From Paraglaciecola algarum (GTDB lineage: Bacteria > Pseudomonadota > Gammaproteobacteria > Enterobacterales > Alteromonadaceae): a stretch of DNA of 64,000 nt. A program made the translations under genes and the position numbers. Below are positions 17,260 through 26,962 of this stretch, piece after piece (positions within the stretch are counted from its first letter, which is position 1; each line of letters starts with the position of its first letter). The notes beneath the pieces were generated by a model. The model saw only the letters and a program-made list of their open reading frames with translations, had not been told where the DNA came from and searched no databases. Where the stretch lies: contig NZ_JAKGAS010000001.1 in the NCBI RefSeq assembly GCF_021532655.1, positions 310,001 to 374,000 of the forward strand. Reading direction: 5' to 3'.

Positions 17260-18330
17260 ATGAGATTGTTAGATATTTATGCGGGAAAAAAAGCATTTAT
17301 GAGAATTCAACAAGAAGGCTTTAGTGCTGATTTGTTTGACACTATATTAGGTGCTTCTGGTGGACCTAAGTGGTTCGTACTTGCAGGGCTTGACCGTTAT
17401 ATTTTTCCAGAATTTTTTGCAGGGCGAGCTAAGCCTATACATGCAATTGGCTCTTCGGCAGGAGCATTTCGAATGGCTTGTTTTGCTCAACAAGATCCCT
17501 TAGCGGCGATTAATCGTTTGGCCGATAGATATTCGCATACGGTTTATTCAGATAAACCAACTGCCAAAGAAATAACCCAAAAAGGTGTGGCTTTACTTGA
17601 CTATGTATTAGGTGAAAATGGCCCAGAGCAGATTATTAATAACCCCTTGATTAAAGCGCATTTTATAGTGGCTAAATGTAAAGGCTTAACAAAGCATGAA
17701 AACAAACTCATACAAATGGCTGGTTTAGGATTAAGTGCCGGGGCTAATTTTATTAACCGACGTTGGTTGGACAAATTTTATCAAAGGTATGTTTTTTCTG
17801 TTCCAAATACAAAGTTAAAATTTAACGATCCTTATAGTCTTTCGTCTTTTTCTGCTGAGCTTTCTAAGCAAAATTTATCACAAGCCTTGATGGCTTCAGG
17901 CTCTATCCCCGTTGTGATTGAAGGTGTGCAAGATATTCAAGGAGTGCCAAAAGGAGTTTATCGAGATGGTGGTATAATTGATTACCATTTTGACCTTAAA
18001 TTTGCTCCTGTAGACGGTTTAGTTTTATATCCCCATTTTTATTCCAAGGCAGTCCCCGGTTGGTTTGATAAATCTATTAAAAACCGCACTCCACATAGCA
18101 GTAGTTACGATAATGTGGTGATGTTAGTGCCCTCTGATGAATTTATAGCAAATTTGCCTTATGGCAAAATACCAGACCGAAAAGACTTTGAAACTATGCC
18201 CGCAGAACAAAGAATTAATTATTGGCAAGCAGTGATTTCTCAAAGTGATCAACTAGGTCAAACATTTAAAGATTTGTTTGATAAGCAGCAAGTTGTACAG
18301 CAAATTAAACCTATTGAGTTTTGCTTTTAA
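17260..18330 (+). CDS. Patatin-like phospholipase
   Basis: A 356-residue serine hydrolase of the patatin fold, expected to hydrolyse acyl ester bonds of lipids. The oxyanion-loop glycine-rich motif is GASGGPKW at 31-38, the nucleophile is S66 in GSSAG, and the catalytic Asp lies in YRDGGIID near residue 235. No signal peptide is visible, so it is cytosolic or peripheral. It is divergent from the EIIA-like gene. The substrate is unknown. Confidence 0.87.
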   Translation: MRLLDIYAGKKAFMRIQQEGFSADLFDTILGASGGPKWFVLAGLDRYIFPEFFAGRAKPIHAIGSSAGAFRMACFAQQDPLAAINRLADRYSHTVYSDKPTAKEITQKGVALLDYVLGENGPEQIINNPLIKAHFIVAKCKGLTKHENKLIQMAGLGLSAGANFINRRWLDKFYQRYVFSVPNTKLKFNDPYSLSSFSAELSKQNLSQALMASGSIPVVIEGVQDIQGVPKGVYRDGGIIDYHFDLKFAPVDGLVLYPHFYSKAVPGWFDKSIKNRTPHSSSYDNVVMLVPSDEFIANLPYGKIPDRKDFETMPAEQRINYWQAVISQSDQLGQTFKDLFDKQQVVQQIKPIEFCF

Positions 18331-18610
18331 AAAAAATAATTTATATTTTAACTTTACCGTGTTTTAAGATTTTTTATCGATTACTTCTAAATTAAGCTTA
18401 GTGGTAAATTAAAAGTGCATATTTAGATCTATTTATTTGTCAGTGATTCTTGTTGTGGCATAATTTATCACTTCCTTTGGTTAATAATGATACCTTGGCT
18501 TTGTAATAATACTGGATGAGTTAACAAGCTGTTTAATTATGGCTTTACAAAGACCTGTATATTGGTGTAGATTGTTAACAATAAACTGTAACTGCTTGGT
18601 TTAGTTAAGA

Positions 18611-19717
18611 ATGAATATAAATAAAATTAAAGCAATAGAAATAGAATTATACAACATCCCTTTAGCTGAAGTGTTATCTGATGCCAAGCACGGAGACCAT
18701 ACTCATTTTGAATTGATATTGTCTCGTGTAACCTGTGAAGACGGCGCTCAAGGTGTAGGCTATACCTACACCGGCGGCAAAGGGGGCAGAGCAATATACT
18801 CATTGCTGCATGATGAAATGCGTCCTTTGTTAACCGGTAAAGATGCATCGCAAATCGATGAGATTTGGGATAAGTTACAGTGGGAATATCACTATGTAGG
18901 CAGAGGGGGGATTTTAAGTTTTGCTATTTCAGCTATGGATATCGCCCTTTGGGACATTAAGTGTAAACGACTTGGCCAGCCTTTGTGGCAAGTAGCAGGC
19001 GGTGCAAGTAATAAAACTAATTGTTATGCTGGTGGTATCGATCTCAACTTCTCAGAAGAAAAGTTACTAAACAATATTCAAGGGTACTTGGATAGAGGGT
19101 TTGAAGCAGTAAAAATCAAAGTTGGTAAAGAAGATTACCTCGAAGATGTTAGCCGTGTGGCTGCTGTACGCAAAACGATTGGTCCAGACCGTGTGTTTAT
19201 GGTTGACGCAAATTATTCATTAAGCGTAGATGAAGCCATTCGGTTTGGTAACGCAATTGAGCAATATAATATTACTTGGTTTGAAGAGCCTACCATTCCT
19301 GATAATTACCTAGGTTTTGGTGAAATTTCTGAGGCGATTAACATTCCACTTGCCATGGGCGAAAACTTACATACTTTCCATGAGTTTGAATATGCTGTAG
19401 CTCAAGCTAAACTTGGTTATTTACAACCAGATGCTTCTAATATTGGTGGTATTACTGGCTTCTTACAAGTTGCTGATTTAGCTGCAAAACATAATTTGCC
19501 GTTATGTAGCCATGGTATGCATGAATTGCATGTTTCGCTGTTGGCATCTCAACCTCATTCTGGTTATTTAGAAGTGCATTCATTCCCGATTGATGAATAT
19601 ACTCATTATCCGATAAAAATCGATGAAAATGGCTATGCAGTAGCTCCAGATGTTCCCGGTACTGGGGTAGTGTTTGATGATGCGTTGTTAGCTCCACATT
19701 TAGTTAAAAAGTCTTAA
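18611..19717 (+). CDS. Enolase-superfamily enzyme, probably 3,6-anhydro-L-galactonate cycloisomerase
   Basis: A mandelate racemase/muconate-lactonizing-type enzyme of 368 residues. Acid/base KxK pair K168/K170 (VKIKVG), metal ligands D199 (MVDANYS), E225 (FEEP) and E251 (MGENLH), D274, and His base H301 (SHGMHEL). The superfamily abstracts a proton alpha to a carboxylate. The specific reaction is inferred from the operon: with an aldehyde dehydrogenase, a 5-dehydrogenase-type MDR and a KduD-type SDR, it best fits the cycloisomerisation of 3,6-anhydro-L-galactonate to 2-keto-3-deoxy-L-galactonate in red-algal agar or porphyran use. Alternatives are a sugar-acid dehydratase such as galactarate/talarate type. 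First gene of the operon. Confidence 0.72.
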   Translation: MNINKIKAIEIELYNIPLAEVLSDAKHGDHTHFELILSRVTCEDGAQGVGYTYTGGKGGRAIYSLLHDEMRPLLTGKDASQIDEIWDKLQWEYHYVGRGGILSFAISAMDIALWDIKCKRLGQPLWQVAGGASNKTNCYAGGIDLNFSEEKLLNNIQGYLDRGFEAVKIKVGKEDYLEDVSRVAAVRKTIGPDRVFMVDANYSLSVDEAIRFGNAIEQYNITWFEEPTIPDNYLGFGEISEAINIPLAMGENLHTFHEFEYAVAQAKLGYLQPDASNIGGITGFLQVADLAAKHNLPLCSHGMHELHVSLLASQPHSGYLEVHSFPIDEYTHYPIKIDENGYAVAPDVPGTGVVFDDALLAPHLVKKS

Positions 19718-19726
19718 GGTAAAATT

Positions 19727-20749
19727 ATGCAAGCAGCACAATATATTGGTAATAAATCATTCACTGTAGTTGAAGGGACTTCAATTGCGCCTCAAGCGGG
19801 TGAAGTTCGTTTAAACGTTGGATATGTAGGGATCTGTGGAACAGATATGCATATTTATCATGGTGTAATGGATGCACGTGTTAATCCTCCTGCTACTATC
19901 GGCCACGAAATTTCAGGTGTGGTGGCTGAATTAGGTGATGGCGTTACAGGTTTTGCCATTGGTGAAAAAGTGGTAGTTCGTCCTCTTGATTGGTGTGGCG
20001 AATGTCCAACTTGTTTAGCTGGACACACTCACATTTGTCAAAACCTTAAATTTATGGGTATTGACACTCCTGGTGCTTTCCAATCAAGTTGGACAGTGAA
20101 AGCTCGTACCTTACATAAATTGCCTTTAGGTGTTGATCTCAAACAAGGTGCCTTAGTAGAGCCTTTATCTGTTGCATGTCACGATGTACGTCGTTCACGT
20201 TTAAAAGCAGGTGAAAAAGCTGTGGTACTCGGGGGAGGCCCAATTGGCCAGTTAGTGGCTGCTGTTGCTAAGAGTGTCGGTGCTGAAGTGTTGGTGTCTG
20301 AACCAAACGAAAGCCGACGTGCATTTGCTGATGAGTTAGGAGTTAAATCAGTTAATCCAATTGAACAAGATTTAGCTGCTTATGTTGATGATTGGACAGG
20401 CACTAAAGGTGCTGATGTAGTATTTGAAGTATCTGGTGTATTACCAGCCATTGAAGCCATGACTCAAGTGGCTGGTCGTCGTGGTCGTATTGTTATGGTC
20501 GCTATTCACTCAACTGCGCCACCGATTGATTTGTTTCAGTTTTTCTGGAAAGAACTAGAATTATTAGGTGCTCGCGTTTATGAAGCCGCCGATTTTGATT
20601 GGGCGATTGAATTAATCTCGTCTGGTGAGATTGACCTAAAACCATTTATAAGCTCGGTAAACCCTCTAGCTGATATTGGCAATGCCTTTGCGAGCATGGA
20701 TAACAATCCACAAGGTATGAAAGCATTGGTTGAATGTAACGCAGAATAA
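19727..20749 (+). CDS. Zinc-dependent medium-chain dehydrogenase (possible KDGal 5-dehydrogenase)
   Basis: A 340-residue MDR-family dehydrogenase acting on a polyol or sugar acid with NAD(P). Catalytic zinc site C37 (GICGTD) and H60/E61 (GHE); structural zinc cysteines C90, C93, C96 and C104; Rossmann motif GGGPIGQL. It starts 9 nt after the cycloisomerase stop, so is cotranscribed. In the anhydrogalactose route, an NAD-dependent enzyme oxidises C5 of 2-keto-3-deoxy-L-galactonate, and this gene would fit that step. The fold is certain; the substrate is inferred. L-threonine or galactitol dehydrogenase-like activity is the main alternative. Confidence 0.8.
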   Translation: MQAAQYIGNKSFTVVEGTSIAPQAGEVRLNVGYVGICGTDMHIYHGVMDARVNPPATIGHEISGVVAELGDGVTGFAIGEKVVVRPLDWCGECPTCLAGHTHICQNLKFMGIDTPGAFQSSWTVKARTLHKLPLGVDLKQGALVEPLSVACHDVRRSRLKAGEKAVVLGGGPIGQLVAAVAKSVGAEVLVSEPNESRRAFADELGVKSVNPIEQDLAAYVDDWTGTKGADVVFEVSGVLPAIEAMTQVAGRRGRIVMVAIHSTAPPIDLFQFFWKELELLGARVYEAADFDWAIELISSGEIDLKPFISSVNPLADIGNAFASMDNNPQGMKALVECNAE

Positions 20750-20813
20750 TTGATATCAAAAAGAGCTTTATAAAAAGGTTTGGTATCAGAGCTTTAAATA
20801 AGAGATTTTAAAA

Positions 20814-21587
20814 ATGAATAGTATGTTTGAAAAATTTAGCCTTGAAGGCAAAGTGGCTTTAGTTACAGGTTGTAAACGTGGTATTGGTAAGGGTATCGCA
20901 CTAGGTTTAGCTGAAGCAGGCGCTGACATAATTGGTGTATCTGCTAGTTTAGAGCTTGAAGGTTCTGCAGTAGAAAAAGAAGTAAAAGCGTTAGGTCGTA
21001 ACTTTAAAGCGTATCAATGTGATTTTTCAGATCGTAAAGCTTTATATGCTTTTATCGAACAGGTCAAAGCTGACTATCCACAAATTGATGTGTTGATTAA
21101 CAACGCCGGTACAATTTTACGTGCACCAGCTGCTGAGCACGGTGATGACTTATGGGACAACGTAATTGACGTTAACCTTAATTCACAATTCATTCTAAGC
21201 CGTGAAATCGGTAAAGACATGGTTGAGCGTGGCGCAGGTAAAATTATCTTTACTGCTTCATTATTAACTTTCCAAGGCGGTATCACAGTTCCAGGGTATG
21301 CAGCCAGTAAAGGTGCGATTGGTCAATTGGTGATGGCTTTATCTAACGAATGGGCTGGTAAAGGCGTGAACGTAAACGGTATTGCTCCAGGTTACATCGA
21401 TACCGACAACACCGAAGCGCTACGTAATGATCCAGAGCGTTCTGCTGCTATTTTAGGTCGTATTCCACAAGGCCGTTGGGGTAACCCAGAAGACTTTAAG
21501 GGCCCTGCAGTATTTTTGGCCTCTGAAGCGGCAAGTTATGTTAACGGCGCTATCTTATTGGTAGACGGCGGTTGGATGGGGAGATAA
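20814..21587 (+). CDS. SDR oxidoreductase, KduD-like (possible 5-keto reductase)
   Basis: A 257-residue short-chain dehydrogenase/reductase. Cofactor motif TGCKRGIG at 18-25, NNAGT, active-site Ser in TASLLTF and YxxxK in PGYAASKGA, with the C-terminal VDGGWMGR common in KduD/IdnO/GatD-type enzymes. KduD interconverts 2-keto-3-deoxygluconate and its 5-keto form. Here it may reduce 2,5-diketo-3-deoxy-galactonate to KDG, completing epimerisation at C5 with the neighbouring MDR. It is the third gene of the operon, 64 nt after the MDR stop. Confidence 0.83.
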   Translation: MNSMFEKFSLEGKVALVTGCKRGIGKGIALGLAEAGADIIGVSASLELEGSAVEKEVKALGRNFKAYQCDFSDRKALYAFIEQVKADYPQIDVLINNAGTILRAPAAEHGDDLWDNVIDVNLNSQFILSREIGKDMVERGAGKIIFTASLLTFQGGITVPGYAASKGAIGQLVMALSNEWAGKGVNVNGIAPGYIDTDNTEALRNDPERSAAILGRIPQGRWGNPEDFKGPAVFLASEAASYVNGAILLVDGGWMGR

Positions 21588-21592
21588 TCCTG

Positions 21593-23056
21593 ATGAGCTC
21601 ATTAAATTTCCAATTTAAGAACAATGTAAACTTTATCGATGGTGAATACGTCGCATCTAAAGCTGATGGCATCATTGAAGTATTGAGCCCATCTACCGGT
21701 GAAAAAATCGGTGAAATTCCAGAAGGCTGTGCACAAGATGCACAACTGGCTCTGGAATCAGCAGCCGCTGGGCAAAAGAAGTGGGCGAAACTTACGGCGC
21801 GTGCTCGTCAAAATATCTTGCGTGTTTTCGCTAATAAAATTCGCGAAAATAGATCGCTTCTAGCGCCTATGCTAGTGGCAGAGCAAGGTAAATTGTTATC
21901 AGTTGCTGAGATGGAAGTAGACGTAACCGCTACTTTTATCGACTACGCTGCAGACAATGCTTTGACTATCGAAGGTGACATTTTACCTTCTGATAACGAA
22001 AACGAAAAAATTTATATTCATAAAGTACCACGTGGTGTTGTGGTAGGTATTACTGCTTGGAATTTCCCACTAGCTTTAGCTGGTCGTAAAATTGGCCCAG
22101 CTTTGGTTACAGGTAACTCAATTGTATTAAAGCCTACTCAAGAAACACCACTAGCCACTACTGAATTAGGCCGTATCGCTAACGAAGCGGGTATTCCAGC
22201 AGGTGTGTTAAATGTAATTAATGGTTCAGGTTCAGTTGTCGGTCAAGCCCTTTGCGAAAGCCCAATTACTAAAATGATCACCATGACAGGTTCAACTGTT
22301 GCCGGTAAACAAATCTATAAAACCTCGGCAGAATACATGACACCAGTTATGTTAGAGCTAGGTGGTAAAGCCCCTATGGTGGTGATGAACGATGCTGACG
22401 TTGACCAAGCGGTAGAAGGTGCCTTATGGGGACGTTTTGCTAACTGTGGTCAGGTATGTACCTGTGTTGAACGTTTATACGTGCAAGAAGGTATTTACGA
22501 CGAATTCATGGCAAAGTTTGTACCAGCAGTTAAAGCTTTGAAAGTTGGCGACCCAATGAACCCAGATACACAAATGGGTCCTAAGTGTAACCAGCGTGAA
22601 ATCGATAATATCGACCACATAGTGCAAGAAAGCATTAAGCAAGGTGCAACGGTTGCAACCGGTGCTAAAGTAGCTGATGTAACTGGTTTTGAAGGCGGCT
22701 GTTGGTACGAGCCAACCTTACTTGTAGATGTAAAGCAGGATAATATTGCGGTACACGAAGAAACTTTTGGTCCGGTATTACCGATTGTTAAAATCAAAGA
22801 TATTGATCAAGCTATTGAGTACTGTAACGACAGCGTCTATGGGTTAAGTGCGTATATCTTTACTAAAGATTTCTTTGGTATTAACCGCTTTATTGAAGAA
22901 CTAGAAGTAGGTGAAGTGTACCTTAACCGTGGAATGGGTGAGCAACATCAAGGTTTCCATAACGGTTGGAAACAATCAGGTTTTGGTGGCGAAGACGGTA
23001 AGTTTGGTCTTGAGCAATACCTAGAGAAGAAAACGGTTTATTTAAAAGAGGTATAA
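21593..23056 (+). CDS. AldA-like aldehyde dehydrogenase (possible anhydrogalactose dehydrogenase)
   Basis: An NAD(P)-dependent aldehyde dehydrogenase of 487 residues, most like AldA (lactaldehyde/glycolaldehyde dehydrogenase). Visible: TAWNFP, NAD-binding MTGSTVAG, general-base Glu in LELGGKAP, nucleophile Cys in [16 protein letters not shown], and a C-terminal [17 protein letters not shown] block typical of AldA. The ATG at 21593 (MSSLNF) is preferred over the TTG at 21572, with GGGAG about 9 nt upstream inside the SDR 3' end. In the proposed pathway it would oxidise 3,6-anhydro-L-galactose to the acid; lactaldehyde oxidation from a deoxy-sugar pathway is the alternative. Last gene of the operon, followed by a strong terminator. 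Confidence 0.85.
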   Translation: MSSLNFQFKNNVNFIDGEYVASKADGIIEVLSPSTGEKIGEIPEGCAQDAQLALESAAAGQKKWAKLTARARQNILRVFANKIRENRSLLAPMLVAEQGKLLSVAEMEVDVTATFIDYAADNALTIEGDILPSDNENEKIYIHKVPRGVVVGITAWNFPLALAGRKIGPALVTGNSIVLKPTQETPLATTELGRIANEAGIPAGVLNVINGSGSVVGQALCESPITKMITMTGSTVAGKQIYKTSAEYMTPVMLELGGKAPMVVMNDADVDQAVEGALWGRFANCGQVCTCVERLYVQEGIYDEFMAKFVPAVKALKVGDPMNPDTQMGPKCNQREIDNIDHIVQESIKQGATVATGAKVADVTGFEGGCWYEPTLLVDVKQDNIAVHEETFGPVLPIVKIKDIDQAIEYCNDSVYGLSAYIFTKDFFGINRFIEELEVGEVYLNRGMGEQHQGFHNGWKQSGFGGEDGKFGLEQYLEKKTVYLKEV

Positions 23057-23126
23057 AACCCTCTTTTAAAAACGGTACGTAAAAAGCTTTATTTAATAAG
23101 TTTTATGTAAAGTTTAAAACTATACA

Positions 23127-23157
23127 AAAGACCAAGGTGAAAACCTTGGTCTTTTTT
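23127..23157 (+). terminator. Rho-independent terminator of the sugar-acid operon
   Basis: An 11-bp perfect stem AAAGACCAAGG/CCTTGGTCTTT with a 6-nt loop and a run of T at the right. Confidence 0.93.
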
Positions 23158-23203
23158 TATGCACAACGTTTGGTGAAGCGCTACGAGCATGAAGCATTCG
23201 CAA

Positions 23204-23692
23204 GCTAATTAAGATTATTCACTTCGTTCACCGTCATCTCGGTAACTGCTCCATGCGTTACTCTACCTTCCGCCGTCCATGGCGGTTGCATGCGTTTTTG
23301 ATACAACATCCTTGTTGCACCAGTTACTTTTAAAAAGACTCAAAAGTAACCACAAATTCATCGGGAATGAATTTGAACATCCTTAGGATGACCCGAAGGG
23401 TGAAATGCAAGGATGCATTTCATAAAACGTCTATTGGTCCACAAACTTCCCTAATCTAAAAATATCTATCCTTAAATGTCGAAACGGGCATAAGCCGCCT
23501 CCCTGCTATGAAAGATGCCTTAAAGCAATTTACCTAAAGTTAGTCAGAAGCACATCCATGATAATATGCACCCAGTCTTGCCCTCCATGGCAAGCCGTTT
23601 AACAGGACGAAGCTTCGCTTCTAAAGAAACCTGCTTCACCCAGGATAGATATTTTTAGGAGAAGTTTCAGTCGCGTGAAAATCAAAAGCATG
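23204..23692. repeat. Interspersed repeat (long copy)
   Basis: This non-coding stretch matches 44029-44310 in inverted orientation. Shared blocks: AAGATTATTCACTTC, CACCAGTTACTTTTAAAAAG, TGTCGAAACGGGCATAAGCC, and GAAGTTTCAGTCGCG with AAAATCAAAAGCATG. The two copies differ by internal indels. Part of the left block recurs a third time at 24356-24412. It carries no recognisable gene. It may be remnants of a mobile element or a family of genomic repeats. Confidence 0.75.
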
Positions 23693-23725
23693 TGCTTCGC
23701 ACATTGGGTTTTAAATAATGGAACT

Positions 23726-24042
23726 TTAAATACCTGTAATGGCGAAGTCTATTGCGTTGATAATTTATTCTCTTAGGGATCTCATTGAGCCTATTGGATT
23801 TTGTAAGAACTGTGGTGGCATTGAAGTTAGTTGAGGTGTGAGTATAAGGTAGGTGTTTCCTTCGTAATCTAGGGTGGGGGTTAACTTGTTGAGTGTTTTA
23901 TTTTGGAAAGCCCTAGCGTTTCCTAAGGGGATCACTAAGCGTGTGGATAAATCATCTAAAATGGGATGTTGAATATCGACTATATACGGAATGCCTGACG
24001 CGTTTTAATACTCGGGTTGGTATAGACGTCAAACTGAGTCAT
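23726..24042 (-). pseudogene. ccdB: CcdB-type gyrase toxin, decayed
   Basis: Read from ATG 24042, the start MTQFDVYTNPS is that of CcdB. One frameshift near codon 16-18 is needed to continue into GIPYIVDIQHPILDDLSTRL and LVIPLGNARAF, then LTPTLDYEG and LTSMPPQFL. A TAA then interrupts the usual C-terminus: after SLRE comes a stop and then IINAIDFAITGI, which is the expected CcdB tail. Two lesions make it inactive. CcdB poisons DNA gyrase. Its start overlaps the ccdA stop by one base (TAATG), the classical arrangement. Confidence 0.8.
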
Positions 24043-24286
24043 TAAAATTCTCGATACTCTTCACTAAAACAGCGGCTGTCTTCAACAAATTGGTTATACA
24101 CTGAAATAGCCTGTTTGTTTTCCTGCTTCCATTTTTCAGCCTCAACCAATTTAAGTTTATCCTTAAGTGCCTGTTCTAAACTAGCAGACAAATTAATATT
24201 TAACTCTCTAGTTTTTTGCAGCAAGTCACTGTTAATACTTAAATTAGTCGTTTTTTAGGGGCAGTGGAATTATAGAGTGAACTCAT
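24042..24286 (-). pseudogene. ccdA: CcdA-type antitoxin, frameshifted
   Basis: The C-terminal CcdA signature is clear: AEKWKQENKQAISVYNQFVEDS and a final SEEYREF, which in CcdA binds and neutralises CcdB. An N-terminal ribbon-helix-helix reads NLSINSDLL...LNINLSASLEQAL. The natural ATG at 24286 starts MSSLYNSTAPKK, but a run of six A (seven needed) shifts the frame before TNLSINS. Hence the gene is broken, or a sequencing error sits in the homopolymer. It lies between repeat copies. Confidence 0.78.
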
Positions 24287-24355
24287 GGAATAGCTCCAAA
24301 ATTTGTCTTAAATTCCTTAAGCGCATTGTAAAGTTTTCGGTGTTAAAGGTATTCG

Positions 24356-24412
24356 CTTTGTTTATAGCCATCTCGGTAACTGCTCCTGTGTTACTCTACC
24401 TTTCGCCCTCTG
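24356..24412. repeat. Interspersed repeat, short fragment
   Basis: CATCTCGGTAACTGCTCC and TTACTCTACCTTTCGCC match 23235-23275 with few changes, in the same orientation. With the long copy it brackets the decayed ccdAB pair. The bases from 24413 to 24644 hold nothing recognisable. Confidence 0.65.
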
Positions 24413-24644
24413 CAAGGTGGCTCTTTTTGTCCTTATAGGCGTTGCTCTAAATGGGTTTAGAATGACTAGACAAGATTCAGAGTACCTTTCTTTATAGGAA
24501 CAAAAATTTACTGCTCTTGCCCTTACTTTGATCTCCTGCATAGTTGATATTCCGGTTAACCTATTGAATAAAAGGGGAAACTATATTTTTACGACATTTT
24601 ATCCAGTACTGAGGTTAAGTAATCAAGCCATCCTTTAAAAACAA

Positions 24645-24669
24645 AAACACCTTCTTATTGAAGGTGTTT
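24645..24669 (-). terminator. Terminator of the PepSY-like membrane protein gene
   Basis: A 10-bp stem AAACACCTTC/GAAGGTGTTT with a 5-nt loop; T-rich tail on the minus strand. Confidence 0.85.
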
Positions 24670-24701
24670 ATCGATTATCGACTGACGGGTAACAACTTGA
24701 A

Positions 24702-25220
24702 TCAAGAGCCAAATATCACCACTAATAATGCGAATAGAAATCCGAGTCCTGCTATTTTGATGCCGTTTTTAAATATCGCATTTTTCGGCATAAACATCAG
24801 AAAAGAGGAAATGACAAAAAATAGTAAGCCTAGGCCAAAACTAATGTTTAAAATAAACAACGGGCTGCCATGGGTGGCTTTGTGTAGTTTTACCATTTTA
24901 GCTAAAGGGGCAGGGTAGTCCTTTTTATTGACAAAGGCTAAACCGGTATTTTTTTCATAATAACCTTGTTCGAAGGTGATTTTGTCTGGTGACTCTTCTA
25001 ATACTTTTAAGTTTTTAATGTTTAACGCACTGTTAAGTGAGTTTTCATCCAGTTCTACAGAAAGTTGTTTTTCAATGCTGTAGTTGTACTTTAAAAAATC
25101 TGTTTTACGGAAAATAAGTAAAATCCCGCTGATTGAATAAACAGCCATGATCCCTGCTAAAAAGTAGCCTAACCATCTGTGGTATTTTCTAAAGTCATTG
25201 TGTAATTTAGCTGAAGCCAT
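24702..25220 (-). CDS. PepSY-associated transmembrane-type protein
   Basis: A 172-residue inner-membrane protein. It has an N-terminal FRKYHRWLGYFLAGIMAVYS helix with the His/Trp pattern of PepSY-associated TM proteins, a soluble loop (about 40-105), then FILNISFGLGLLFFVISSFL and a final hydrophobic helix. Similar proteins often accompany iron uptake or reductase functions, but no such partner is adjacent here. A terminator follows. Function not assignable. Confidence 0.7.
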   Translation of the reverse strand: MASAKLHNDFRKYHRWLGYFLAGIMAVYSISGILLIFRKTDFLKYNYSIEKQLSVELDENSLNSALNIKNLKVLEESPDKITFEQGYYEKNTGLAFVNKKDYPAPLAKMVKLHKATHGSPLFILNISFGLGLLFFVISSFLMFMPKNAIFKNGIKIAGLGFLFALLVVIFGS

Positions 25221-25282
25221 GTTTTTCTCGTTTATGGTAAAAAATTAAAAAGGTTTATACTTAAAAAGTGAAGTCATAAAAA

Positions 25283-25303
25283 AGCCACCCAAAAAAGATG
25301 GCT
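25283..25303 (-). terminator. Terminator downstream of asnS
   Basis: A 7-bp stem (AGCCATC/GGTGGCT with one wobble pair) followed on the minus strand by a T-run. Located 28 nt after the asnS stop. Confidence 0.7.
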
Positions 25304-25330
25304 ATTAGTTTTGTATTTAATACTTAGTCA

Positions 25331-26728
25331 CTAGTAATTTGCATTGCCCGGTGTACGTGGAAATGCAATTACGTCTCTGACGTTTTGCATACCTGTCACA
25401 TAAGCTACCAAACGCTCAAAACCTAAACCGAACCCTGCATGGGGAACTGTGCCATAACGGCGTAGATCACGATACCAGCTGTAGTCTTCTTTATTTAAGT
25501 TCATTTCTTCTAGGCGCTGGTCAAATACATCTAGGCGTTCTTCACGTTGTGAACCACCTATGATTTCGCCAATACCTGGTGCTAAGACGTCCATAGCGGC
25601 TACGGTTTTTCCGTCGTCATTAATGCGCATGTAGAAAGCTTTAATGTCTTTCGGGTAGTTTTGCATAATAATTGGTGCGCCAACATGTTCTTCAGCTAAG
25701 TAACGTTCGTGCTCAGAAGATAAATCAACTCCCCAATCAACTGGGAATTCGAACTCTTTCCCACAGTTTTGTAATATCTTTATGGCGTCTGTGTAGTCCA
25801 TACGCACAAAGTCTTGGTCTATGACTTTTTCTAAACGGGTGATGGCTTCTTTATTGATCCGCTGAGCAAAAAAGGCCATGTCATCAGCTCGTTCTGTTAA
25901 TACAGCTTTGAATACGTATTTCAGCATGTCTTCAGATAGTTGCGCTATGTCGGCTAAATCTGCAAAGGCCACTTCTGGTTCTATCATCCAAAATTCAGCC
26001 AAATGACGGCTGGTATTTGAGTTTTCTGCTCGAAAAGTGGGACCAAAGGTGTATATTTTTGACATGGCTGAAGCATACGTTTCGCCGTTCAATTGGCCAG
26101 ATACGGTTAAGAATGTTTCTTTTCCAAAGAAGTCTTTAGAGTAATCTATATCACCTGTGTCGGTTTTAGGTAAGTTCATCATATCTAAGGTGGATACACG
26201 GAACATTTCACCGGCCCCTTCGGTGTCGCTGCCGGTTAGGATAGGCGTACTTATCCAGCAATATCCTTGCTCGTGGAAAAAGCGATGGATAGCCTGAGAT
26301 AAACAGTTTCTAACACGAGTAACTGCGCCAATCACGTTAGTACGTGGGCGCAGATGGGCGTGTTCACGTAAATATTCAATACTATGACGTTTGGCCGACA
26401 TAGGGTAGGTATCTGGGTTTTCTACCCAACCCACAATAGTAATCTTTTGCGCATCGATTTCTAACGACTGGCCTTGGCCTTCAGATGCTTTTAATAGGCC
26501 AGTAGCTTCGATGGAACAACTGGCAGTAAGTTTTTGAATGTCGGCATAATTTTTTAGAGTATTAAGGGCAATAACCTGAATGGGATCAAAACAACTACCG
26601 TCGTGTAATGCCACAAAGGATAAACCTGCTTTTGAATCGCGGCGAGTTCTAACCCACCCTTTAACGGTGACTTGGTCACCAACTGAATAATTACCGGCAA
26701 AAATGTCTGCCACCGGAGCATGCGCCAT
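25331..26728 (-). CDS. asnS: Asparaginyl-tRNA synthetase
   Basis: A class IIb aminoacyl-tRNA synthetase that charges tRNA-Asn, cytoplasmic dimer, 465 residues as in E. coli (466). The N-terminal OB-fold anticodon domain is [23 protein letters not shown]. The class II motif 2 region has [17 protein letters not shown], and the C-terminal motif 3 is [15 protein letters not shown]. It has its own promoter (divergent from 26963) and terminator. Confidence 0.98.
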   Translation of the reverse strand: MAHAPVADIFAGNYSVGDQVTVKGWVRTRRDSKAGLSFVALHDGSCFDPIQVIALNTLKNYADIQKLTASCSIEATGLLKASEGQGQSLEIDAQKITIVGWVENPDTYPMSAKRHSIEYLREHAHLRPRTNVIGAVTRVRNCLSQAIHRFFHEQGYCWISTPILTGSDTEGAGEMFRVSTLDMMNLPKTDTGDIDYSKDFFGKETFLTVSGQLNGETYASAMSKIYTFGPTFRAENSNTSRHLAEFWMIEPEVAFADLADIAQLSEDMLKYVFKAVLTERADDMAFFAQRINKEAITRLEKVIDQDFVRMDYTDAIKILQNCGKEFEFPVDWGVDLSSEHERYLAEEHVGAPIIMQNYPKDIKAFYMRINDDGKTVAAMDVLAPGIGEIIGGSQREERLDVFDQRLEEMNLNKEDYSWYRDLRRYGTVPHAGFGLGFERLVAYVTGMQNVRDVIAFPRTPGNANY

Positions 26729-26962
26729 GTACTTCTCTCCATATATCTGGGTTATTGTGGCCTATTAGCCTAGTTTATTTTAATCTTTAGGTCTTTTATT
26801 AAAAGGCGGTAATTTAGCTGAACTTCATTGTAAATTACATCTTCAAGGTATCAAGATAAAACAATGCCAAGACGATTTAGCCTAATGAAAATTTGGGGTT
26901 AGCCGAAAACAATATTAATATAACAACAATCTCTGGGTTGTTAACTTAGCTATTTACACAAG

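Noticed and set aside
23204..24412. Integron cassettes with attC sites around ccdAB
   Set aside because: Toxin-antitoxin genes with repeats suggested it, but no attC-type palindromes or integrase were seen, and the repeat also occurs alone at 44 kb.
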